From the NCBI GenBank assembly GCA_900708905.1, contig CAADRB010000028.1, positions 997,541-1,061,540 on the forward strand: DNA of 64,000 nucleotides. The letters run 5' to 3'. The DNA is from Hymenolepis diminuta. Its lineage: Eukaryota; Platyhelminthes; Cestoda; Cyclophyllidea; Hymenolepididae. Every line of letters starts with the position of its first letter. Position 1 is the stretch's first letter. Of this stretch, positions 54,631-64,000 are shown piece after piece. The position numbers and the translations under genes were made by a program. A model generated the notes under the pieces. That model did no database searches and had not been told where the DNA came from. It was given only the letters and a program-made list of their open reading frames with translations.

Positions 54631-57600
54631 CTATTTCATAATTTCAAATTGTAACCTGTCTAGTTTTATTAAATTCATGAAAAGTGGCACAGTTAACAAT
54701 AATATATAACAATATAACAATAATATAATAAGTAAAGATAATATTCTTAAAAACCATTTTGATTACCAAAAGACGATAGTTTTCAAAAAATCTTGTGAGC
54801 GTAAACTCAAATACTGTAAGCTAGTTTGTAAACTCAAACCTTATTTATGCTAATAAAAACTAAAACTGCCTGATTTGTGAATAAATACTAAAGCATATCT
54901 AATGTATATTTAAAAAAGGCACAAAAATTAGAATTTAAACGAAATATTACACAAAAATGACAGGAAATACGTTTCTTATCATGAGTTGGAGAGCTATCAG
55001 AAATCGAATTAATCAGTATCTTAACTCGTTTCTCCGAGTCTCATTCACTCGCTCCTGGCTATAGAAGGATGCAGACAATTTGAGTGGCACGAACAAGTAC
55101 GGAGTTAAATCAGTTATTTAACAGTATGTGAATAATAGTCGATACAAACTCACCCACGAACCTGGGAACCAAGCAATGTAGATTCAACAGTCGCACATCG
55201 CAAATTGTACTCTACTCATTTTGAAGATGTGCCCAAACCAATGTTTATGAATTCAAAATGTAAGAGTTGTGTCTCTTATACTTCATTATCCACTTTTTCT
55301 TGATCCCCTATCCCGTTGCAGATCTTATTCTAATGCCCTCGATGATTAAACTGACAAATGTAATTGCTGCCTATGGGCAATATAGTTCACTTTTCAACGA
55401 TCTCACTTAAATACAATTTCTGAAGGAACTCATATATTTTTCGAATATTTACACAATTTTCATGATGATAAATGGTGTTAACACTGAAAATTCCACAAAA
55501 TTTACATTTAAATGTTTTGTTTTATTGACCTAATATTTTGACTTATGTAATTACGTGCTTGACCCGCTATCGATCTCCTTATTTCGACTATCAATGCAAA
55601 GTAAATAAAGACTTTTTATAACATTACTCTTATTATCTGTGAATCATGGCATCTCCGGTTCATAAAAATTTGTTTCGGAAGTCTTCCTTAAGGATTGAAT
55701 TAGAAAGTACTTGTGTAAGTCAGACAAACATTACTTATTAGTTCAAATAAACTAATTTCGAACTTGAAAGGAACTTCTAACAATACGGAAAATATAAAAA
55801 TATCAAATATGACGAACTAATCTATACAAGTACCAAAGGGAGATATTATTTGTTTCAAAAGAAAAAGCCAAGTTGTCTAAGATGGATCCAAATCGATTAC
55901 TTGGGTTATAATAAAATATATCAATTTTTATTTCTCCATTTTCATTTATCCCAACCTCTACATTCTTGCATTTTCTTATCCTGAAAATCTACGTCATATT
56001 CAGCTTGTATATTTAGTCCTCTGGGGAGTGAAATTAGCTACAGTATGACCAGATGTGTTCCTAAGTTTATAATTGGACTCTATGTTATTAATCCACTGCA
56101 AAAAATAAATTGGTTCCAATAATTCCTTTGAGTAGAAGGGAGGCATCTTTGTTTTCCTAGAAAGACACTGCTATTTCGGCTTAAGCCACTGCGTCCAATA
56201 GTTAAAACCGAGTTTCATCTCGTGTAAGATTGCACTATGCCACCGGAACGAAGTGAATCCTTTAATGACCTGTTGCATAACCGAGAAGTTACTGAAAAGA
56301 TCCATTATGCTCACTATACCAGTCTAGACTATATTTTCACCCCTAAATGATAGTTGCCTCACTAGAAAAGCTTAGTCATATCTTGTTAGCTTAACCTAAT
56401 TCTCTGGACAATTTTCACTAAAATGATGGCTCTATTTTCTGCTCTTTTGCCCCGTTATAGTGCTAGCAATGTGTAATAACATTTAAAGCAGTTAGAAAAC
56501 TTTTTGATACTCCGTACTGCTAAGATACCTGAGCAATAGTATTTTTGATGCATTTAACATTTTGAACAGTTTATTGAATGGAGAATATATTGAATAAACA
56601 ATGACGTAAAAAAAGTTATGTTATTTTGAAACTCAATTCTACATGAAGTCTTTAATACACCCATTAAATTGTGAAAGAAATATAATCATATTTCTCATCC
56701 ATTAATGACTTTTCTTCACTCGTCTCAATTTCTGAGCTCCCTAATGATAAATATCTCCCACCCAAAATTTTCCTTAAATCTGTCGGGACTTGTTAGATCC
56801 TTAATACGTACAACTAAATCCATCAATTTTAATATTTATCTCGGAGTTAATGGGCATTGAAAATCATACTGTAAGAAAGGGAAAACAGCCAAACTCACTT
56901 TAAAAGTTCCTTTTTATAGATAGACTAATAAAAAATAATACATTTAAAGTTTCGATTGTTTTCAATATTTTAATTTGGGCTAATTAATTTTGGAAAATAG
57001 TACTATAATACTTCTGCAAGAGTAGGAGACTCTTTCACTTTCAAATGCAATAAATGGAACGTATTTTTTGGATAAATTTTCCTAAATAATTTAACACTTA
57101 AAAAGCAGAATACGTAAATTAATTGAGAATGCCTTAATATTTAGTGAAAGTTTAAAAAATTGCATCATAGGTCAACAATCATCTTAATCCGGCAATGTTA
57201 AAAATGACTTCACCAGAATCATTAAAATCAACACTTATAAAGATTTTTATAATCTCGAAATATTATTGAGTTCATGTTGAGCGAACCCTAGCGATCTCTG
57301 CTACGTTAGAACCCAGTTAGCTTTCTATCTGCCGGGGTTTTAGAAATTGGGTGAAAGATTCTTCCGAAGTGGTTGACCAAAGAGCCATGTTGTTGAGTTG
57401 TAATATTTTAAATATATCGCTTTTAGTCTCGTTTTCTTGCCCATGACTGTAAAAATATTTAAGTAAATCGAGGTGGCGTGTCCAACCACGTAATTAAATC
57501 GGCCGGCCAATTAGCTGTAAATATTGTGGACATAATCCCTCCTTATCGAATCTGGTGGTCAGAAAAATTAACTTTAACATCAGAATGGTACGCAGTGAAC

Positions 57601-59480
57601 AAGAATATAAAATCTCAATTCTTCAGATATTTAAAACGAATCATGTCCGAACTTAGTTACCTACTCTTGAACTCTCTCCTCTTTGTTCTCATACTTTTTG
57701 GACTCGTTTGCGGCCTCTCACATTCAAGCCTTTCTCATAATTTCTTCCGTTTCTATGAGCAATAATAGTAAGCACTAAATTATATAGTTATTGAATCATT
57801 ATATAGATTCATAAATGTTGCAAAGATTTTGCCTTTCGCAACATTTACTGAGAAAACAAAACTGACCTATAATTTTGGCGTGTAAATATTTGGCGAAAAG
57901 TGCTTTTCTCGTAAATACAAATGCATTATCATACTTTCCTTTATTTTAAAATATTAATTTAGTATATGTGAAATAATATATGAGCATAAATGTATATTAT
58001 ATGAGAAAGATATTATTCTTCTGTTTGTATTTGAAAGTCATACCTTATGACGGAGAAGAAAGGGAATAAGCAAGGAAATTTAAATAGAAAATTATAATGT
58101 AGTGGAGAAGCACAAAATTTATGGTAATCTTTGGGTTGATTATAATTTGAAATCGTTTTAAGTCAAGTGGTAAAATACATAAATCAAATTGGTAATTATA
58201 TTATTTTCATTTTCGTGCTTAGTCTACTTTTAATTTCAGTTGTTTCTGTTTGTTCATCTGAATACCTTTCTGTTTATGGGATAAAAGATCAAGTGTTAAG
58301 ATTGGCTAAAGCACCTGCAGTACACACGCATTTTCTCTTATATCTGCGTTTCCTAATTGTCCGTTGATGACCTTTTTTATTGGTTGCTCGCCAACGAACA
58401 AGGAGAGTGAAATTTGCTAACACTCTTATCATAACTCACAATTTGGATTTCACTCACCGGTAATGAGTGAATGTCTTCCCTTCTGATTCCCCATTCTTGT
58501 CCCTACACCCCCTTAATTTCCCCTCTCGTTCATTTTCACTTGTCCACTGTGAATGCCCTTCTACTTAACTCTCGGCCTTCTCATTTAGAAAAGGCTGTTA
58601 CCTCTTGTTAGACTGAAGAGAATTTCCATACTGATTCTAAAAGTAGCATTATTGACGGGATTGGAGCAACTTTACCAAATGACACTGATAAAGCCGATGA
58701 AAAGAAAACTAGCTAAATCATTTTTTAAGAGGAGAATTAGGCATGTACCAATAAAAATTTGTATCCGAAAAATCAGATTCAAAGACCAGCTGAATAAACG
58801 AGTTTTTCTTACTTAGAAACTTAACTTAGAATAACCCCGAGGTTATAGTAGACATCTTTAAGATTCGTCAGTAAAATATAACTAGTAATCTTTTAAAGCA
58901 TTTTTCTCGGAAAGCACATACATTTGAATTCATACGCCCTGAAAAACTCGCTACGCAGAATATATACTTCTTCCATTGTACCTATTTAATATGATTCAAG
59001 TAGAAAATACCACTGCAGGCACAAAATCAGCCCTGAAGAAGATTAATCTTCGTAATCCACAGGCGATTCATTGCCATCGAACGAAACGTAATTAATTACC
59101 TAGACGGCTGGCATTACTGGATGAATTATGATCTGATCAAAGGCGCTAATTTGATTACTGATACCCAGGTATCTGGCGGGAAAATCTGCTTTAATCTCTT
59201 AATAACAGAGCACAGCTTGTTTTTATATTAAATACTACAAACCAATCAATCAGTATAATTTGTTATGAAATTGGGAACGCAACAAAACATTTACTTCTTA
59301 GCTTGCAAAACATGTTTCTAGTAATAATCGAGCACATCGAACAAATATGGGTAAACGACAGAAGATAACATCTTGGTAAAAAGTTGATCAAATAAAAAGA
59401 TATTCGAAAATGAATTGGGAAAAATATATGGAATGAAATGGATCTTTACAGAACGTGACCTTTAAACTTGTAATAACATA
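54631..59480. other. Gene-poor stretch, 4.8 kb
   Basis: Two open frames stand out only slightly: 57,478-57,765 (+, 95 codons, GTG first codon, one hydrophobic segment LLLNSLLFVLILFGLVCGL) and 58,167-58,367 (+, 66 codons, hydrophobic start). Neither resembles a known family or has convincing splice sites, so I do not call them genes. Confidence 0.65.
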
Positions 59481-59487
59481 CATTTCT

Positions 59488-59650
59488 GATAGTGCTCTTG
59501 CTCTTTTGCAAAGTCAGAGCTCTCGTGTTCGATACCTATTAGTGAGCAACCAATGTGTGGAACGACCAACCGCACAAATAAAGTCCGGCTGGTAAGGGTG
59601 GCAGAATTCGAACTTCTCACCACAGAGAGTTAACCCTCTACCTAAGAAGA
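59488..59650. mobile_element. Pair of facing tRNA-like (SINE) heads
   Basis: On plus, TAGTGCTCTTGCTC (about 59,490) is followed by a clean B box, GTGTTCGATACC (59,525-59,536). On minus, CTTAGGTAGAGGGTTAAC (59,629-59,646) is followed by AAGTTCGAATTCT (59,603-59,615) with a four-pair T-arm-like stem. The acceptor stems do not close, so neither is an intact tRNA. They look like two tRNA-derived pieces in head-to-head orientation. Confidence 0.5.
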
Positions 59651-61670
59651 ACTTTGGAGAAAGCTTTTCTAAATGACCTTGAGGGTTATTTTGAACACAT
59701 ATTATATTTGTTACGCACTATGTGAAGTATGAAATACTACAATATTCATATTCTGTTCTAGACGTGCGCTTAAGATGAACAAAATGTCACTTACTATAGA
59801 GTAGAATGGCTGGCAGCATTTGATTTATCTCAAACTTCTTCTATAATAGTGCCAAACATTTTACAAAGAAAAGAGAAATTTGATTTATTGTGCAATCAAT
59901 TGTGTTTAAAGGAAAAAATCAATATTCAAAGACTCAGTGCTCATGTGGGAACATTCGAATAGATACAACCAATGACAAGCGAGCAAAGAAAATAGGACGT
60001 AGATAATTAGAGGACTTCACTATCGGAAAATCAATAAAATGGGATTATGAGAGAACTTGAGGATTAAGGGAAAGCAGAGAGCTACAGCTACGTCATCACT
60101 GCCAGACTGTTGCTTTCAAAATTTTTACAGCTAGCCAAATGATTTTGTTTATAAACAAATATTTCAGACGGAATTTTCTACAAATACTGATAAAAATCGG
60201 TTCTGCCAATAGCTAAATGTAATCTCGGCATTACAAATTAGTATGAAAATTAATTAAGAATTTTACGTATATGTTATTTCCCAAATACTTGAAAATATTA
60301 TTTTTACGTTTCATCGTAGAACTGAGCATTAAAAACGTATTCAAGGTTGGTTCTTCCGATTTTCGTCATTGAAAATAACAGACTGATAGTTCCAAATTTT
60401 TACCGGTGTTCTGTTTTTCTTCTCATAAGGCAACCCAGCTTTAGACAGCTTTTTTCTATCATATGTTCTTAATCCAATTGAAGCTTCAAATTCTGAAAAA
60501 TAATGTAGTTTGCGATTATATTATATTAAATATTCATATTTTATAAAAAACCGGCACCGTACGAAAATAAACTGTGTAATTTGAGTAACTAGAGTCCTTA
60601 AACTTAACAGAAATCATTTTAAGACCTTTTGATTTTTTCTTCAGCTTAAGACAAAAACTAACATTTTGCAGAGGGCTCATTTGGAAATCATGACAACAAG
60701 ATGACTAAATGGAACTATCCTCGATCTCTACCGAAAGCATTATACCATATCTACTAGTAGTAACTTCAACAAAATTCCCTTGGTTCCCTTAGGTGTATAT
60801 TTTATATATCATAGTTTCGCCTCTAAATGGCGCATTTCTTCAAATTCCGCTCATTTGGTCATCATTTCTAAACATTATTGGGGATTTATTTTTCATTTAG
60901 ACTTCTTAACATGGTGAGGGCTGTAAATCGCGATGATGACGCTTTTGATAGCAACCTTTTGAGATGCCAGTGATGTCTAAAAATTTGAAGTTAGTTTCAC
61001 TTTATTATTTCGGTGATTACTTGTATATGTTTTTCTTTTCAAGATGTATGTGTGCATTTGTGTTCAGACAAGCAGTACAAACAGAAGAAATAAAATTATG
61101 CTTTCAGTTAAGGCAAATATTATTTTGGTTCCTATGCGTTACGATTTTCTTTTCTTCAAATTCAACTCAATTTTAGTTTTCAATTAATAACCAGCTAATT
61201 TATTGCTCAAACAAATTTTTAAAACATCTAAAAGATTGCTTCCAACATCTGAAAAGAAAGAACTCAGATGGAGTATGGGGAATCGTCTTTTGAGAAGTTT
61301 GATCCTCATTTTTCAACATAACTAGCAATGATTTCAATTTTTTAAGTCCCAGATTCACTCTTAGATGTAGTTAATTGGAAGTTATTCGAGTTGTAATTAA
61401 TTTTCGATAAAAATAAGCATTCGAATTGTACATCTATTTCATAAATCTCTTAATTCTATCGACAAGTTTAGAGAGGTTTGAAATCGGTTGTGAAAACATG
61501 AATGTATAATGCCCCAATTTAGGAGAATGTTTACCTATCTTTTATTCAGCATTCGGTTCGTATAGGCTAAGCTTTTCAAATCAAATTAACTCAGAAATGT
61601 TAAAATCAAAATTCTTATTGTAAAAACTGACGGTGAATGAATTTTCCATTAGCAATAGTAAATAATGTCT
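59651..61670. other. Gene-poor stretch, 2 kb
   Basis: AT-rich. No feature recognised. Confidence 0.7.
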
Positions 61671-61930
61671 TTCTGACCTGTGGAATCATACTCTATATAC
61701 TCTCGACTGCAAATCTAGAGCCAAGACACAATAAACCACACCAGACAGTAGGCAGTAAACACGGGAATCGTCCACTCGGATCCTGGCGCCTAAATTCTCA
61801 TTAGTCATCATCGAGTACTGACAGCGCGAGAGTTTGCGGGGTGAAGTCAGAGAAGGAGTTGAGTGTCAAATTCGCATCCCTCCTCCACCACCGTATCCGT
61901 TTTTAACGTATTCTTGACTGACTCATTTCA
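61671..61930 (+). promoter_or_regulatory. GC-richer island 3 with TATA-like box
   Basis: TATATA at 61,694-61,699 precedes a GC-richer stretch (CACTCGGATCCTGGCGCC, TGACAGCGCGAGAGTTTGCG, CCCTCCTCCACCACC) in AT-rich DNA. Layout and composition resemble the 47.8-48.1 kb island. No reading frame is recognisable. The strand is taken from the TATA box and is tentative. Confidence 0.28.
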
Positions 61931-63255
61931 ATGAATTGGCAATAGCTGCTACAACCCATTGTGCTGCTCTCTGGTTGACTATGCATACACATATAAAATT
62001 GTAATTTTATATAAGTCTACCAAATCGTGCTAGCCATCGAAGGCTAGGCTATGTGATATCGGGCTTTTTAAAGAGTATTTAATAATTTTATCGAAGTTAT
62101 AACGGTTATCTTACCTTATCCACGATAAAAGATTCATGAAATGCCGAATTCCACAATAATATAATTGCGTGAAGAATTTTAGTGGAAATAAGAGCGCTTA
62201 AAATTCACTGCATTATAAAAATATGTTTTGAGGGCTATATTATGTTAAGAACATTTCAGTTAGTATCGGCTTGCCCACAATTTAACCAACTGTTAAATCA
62301 ACTCTGAACTCTCAAGGGGTAATGACTATCAATCCAAAACCTAGGAGACATATTTTGAATATCTAACTTAAAAATGTTTGCTTATTAAAAATAAAAAAAT
62401 AGTGCATTCATTTGTTTAAAGATGGTACAAAGCTGACAAATTGGACAACAGGATGCATAGATTTTCAGTTTTAGTGCATTTATGAGAGAACTCTGTAAAG
62501 CTTTATAATTACCTTTTCCACACTTTGGCATTCTTTTCCAACATTGATTTAGTTCTGAATATTACCTTCATTTCGCTTTAGCAGTTTCGAATTTAGAATA
62601 ATTAAATGAAATTACGTATCCAGTAGGGCCTAACTAAGAACAGTGGTTGAATGAAAAATTTCCTCTTTCCACACGAGTTAATAAATGAACCTTTACGTGC
62701 TGACTAGTATAATGCAATATTAATCGGGTTTTTAAGATATCCTAATATTAAAAACTTTTAACCGAACTTGTAATTTTGAAAATATGATTTTGTCTGGAAA
62801 GAATTATGAACTGGTCACAGAAAATCTGGGCCAATGGACATCAACAACAATTTTTAATTCAGAAACTGCAACTACAATAACGTGAATAATAGTAAAAAGA
62901 TGAGATTATTTCAATTATTCAGTCTGATAGTCTGATGCATGGGGTTCAAGTCTGAGTGGGCCAGTGATATTTACACTATCCGCGATAGAATAATTCAGAC
63001 TATTATAGAGTAATGATTCCGAAGCATGTCGAAAAAAGCATCTTTCAATATTTATCTGGAGGAGAGGACAAATATGTTGGAAAACTATCAATCCATCGAC
63101 TACTAACTGCAATTTATTGGGTACTACTCCAGAGGACTCCAGAGAAAACGCGCTTGGTCTACAGGATGCGAAAGGTATCTTAGGACACTCATACTGTGGT
63201 GATTTAAACTAACCCGATAATAATTATTAATGTATTTCTTATATCAGAAGGTCTC
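61931..63255. other. Gene-poor stretch, 1.3 kb
   Basis: No gene seen. A GGGGTTCAAGTCTGAG block near 62,940 is B-box-like but has no clear A box. Confidence 0.65.
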
Positions 63256-63460
63256 ATGGCAGATAACACTATAATTAATGAAATGAAAAGACATACTCTA
63301 ATAGCGTCAATAAAAACGAAACACAAGAATTTAGAAATTGCAAGATTTCTAAAAGTTGCCAGATCTTTCGTTAGCAAAGTTAGGAAGGAGTTGCTGAATA
63401 AAACAATGGAGATGAATTGGCCACCACGAGGAGGATAAAAGAGCATTGTCAAAGCTCTGT

Positions 63461-63489
63461 TCACTCACCCACTCACTCACTCATTCACA
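63461..63489. repeat. (CACT)n tract inside the transposase
   Basis: About seven imperfect CACT/CATT units, located between the two HTH-like pieces of the transposase relic. Confidence 0.85.
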
Positions 63490-63524
63490 CAGAAGACCTG
63501 AGTTTGTGAGAAGAGTGTATGCAT

Positions 63525-63549
63525 AGCATGACATGGCATGACATGATGG
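63525..63549. repeat. Tandem GCATGACATG repeat inside the transposase
   Basis: GCATGACATG occurs twice in direct succession, followed by ATGG. It lies just downstream of the CACT tract. Confidence 0.85.
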
Positions 63550-63971
63550 ACGAAAGTCATGAGAGGTCAAAGCGCGAAATCTCACCAAAGATCTTCAAGT
63601 GTCTGAAGGAAAAACAATACATAAGGAATGCTATTCATCAAGACATCGGACACAAATATCGCACGTTCTTAGGCGAGGTCGTCAGTTTATGTGAGCAAAA
63701 ACAACTTAAGGGAAATATTTAATGGGGGCGAAATGACTCTTAAAGAAACTGAAACACCCGGAAGAACAGGAGTGTCTTTGGTTTTTCCCGACGAAAACAA
63801 CTTCCACCAGGATGAAAAAGTCAACCGAAGAAATGATAGGTGACTATGTGAGAGCGGATTCCACATAGTTCCAACTCTTATGCATTCGCACGAATTTTCC
63901 GCCAACAGTGATTGTTTTCGGTGCTCTTAGCAGCGAATGACTCCCCGATTTTTGCCACGAGGTCTTAGAGT

Positions 63972-64000
63972 CAGATGCAGATGCAGATGCAAATGCAGAT
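63972..64000. repeat. ATGCAG hexamer repeat at transposase GLRV motif
   Basis: CAGATG/CAAATG units run to the window edge directly after codons for PRGLRV, where mariner-like enzymes read N-A-D-A. With a one-base shift the repeat would give alternating Ala-Asp, so it looks like an expansion of the original codons. Confidence 0.8.

Larger units (their letters stand above)
63256..64000 (+). mobile_element. Broken mariner-like transposase, cut by window edge
   Basis: Pieces of one Tc1/mariner-superfamily transposase lie in order on plus but in different frames. They are: an N-terminal helix-turn-helix-like piece with RHTLIASIKTKHKNLEIARF and VARSFVSKVRKEL (63,256-63,438); a second HTH-like piece with KREISPKIFKCLKEKQYIRN and GHKYRT (about 63,570-63,670); PDENNFHQDEKVNRRNDR (about 63,787-63,840), which holds an aspartate (63,790-63,792) in the position of the first catalytic Asp; and FPPTVIVFGALSSE (about 63,893-63,935), then PRGLRV (about 63,954-63,971). 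These last motifs are characteristic of mariner-like transposases of invertebrates. Stops and several frame changes separate the pieces, so it is not functional. The second catalytic Asp would lie beyond the window. No terminal inverted repeat was identified. Confidence 0.8.

Noticed and set aside
57478..57765. 95-codon open frame with a hydrophobic segment
   Set aside because: It starts with GTG rather than ATG, has no recognisable family, no convincing splice sites or promoter, and AT-rich DNA yields such frames by chance.
58167..58367. 66-codon open frame with hydrophobic N terminus
   Set aside because: No homology recognised and no supporting signals. Likely chance.
59600..59650. Intact tRNA gene
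   Set aside because: A and B boxes are present, but the acceptor and anticodon stems do not pair. Better explained as a SINE head.
62925..62965. B-box-like GGGGTTCAAGTCTGAG
   Set aside because: Isolated motif with no A box or repeat body found.
1..64000. CRISPR arrays, operons, prokaryotic or viral genes
   Set aside because: No regularly spaced direct repeats, no ribosome-binding-site-led gene strings and no viral proteins seen. The window is clearly eukaryotic nuclear DNA.

Overview
The window is AT-rich nuclear DNA from a eukaryote with split genes, most likely a flatworm and probably a tapeworm (Cestoda). The animal assignment rests on two recognisable animal genes with canonical GT..AG introns. 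The flatworm guess rests on a class of very short introns (29-36 nt) beside long ones, the base composition and a decayed mariner-like element. The species cannot be fixed from sequence alone.

Layout: (1) 1-25,672, + strand: a Y-family DNA polymerase kappa gene (POLK), whose 5' exons lie left of the window. Ten exons (535 to 25,615) give 622 residues including the catalytic IDMDAFY and SLDE motifs, the thumb, the little finger, one UBZ zinc finger and a C-terminal PIP-box-like tail. Its introns are long (162 nt to 7.2 kb) and hold relics of tRNA-derived SINEs and one GC-richer retroelement-like patch. (2) 25,876-40,264, - strand: a complete cilia- and flagella-associated protein 61 gene (CFAP61) in 23 exons. 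All exon phases close, and they give 1,243 residues, close to the animal length of about 1,240. POLK and CFAP61 are convergent, with 260 bp between their stop codons. (3) 40,265-63,255: about 23 kb with no gene I can support. It holds microsatellites, SINE-like pieces, a GC-richer element around 54.2-54.6 kb, and three GC-richer islands (42.6, 47.8-48.1 and 61.7-61.9 kb). Two of the islands carry TATA-like boxes and may be promoters or untranslated exons of a neighbouring gene. (4) 63,256-64,000 (right edge): a broken mariner-like (Tc1/mariner superfamily) transposase, frame-shifted and carrying three short tandem-repeat expansions.

The two genes are functionally unrelated. POLK performs translesion DNA synthesis in the nucleus. 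CFAP61 belongs to the calmodulin- and radial-spoke-associated complex of motile cilia. Exon boundaries were inferred by reading the translation against remembered family sequence and splice consensus. No alignment or RNA evidence was available. I found no convincing undescribed system. The most informative oddities are the ultra-short introns of CFAP61, a GC-AG intron in POLK, the SINE families, the GC-richer islands and the repeat-riddled transposase.
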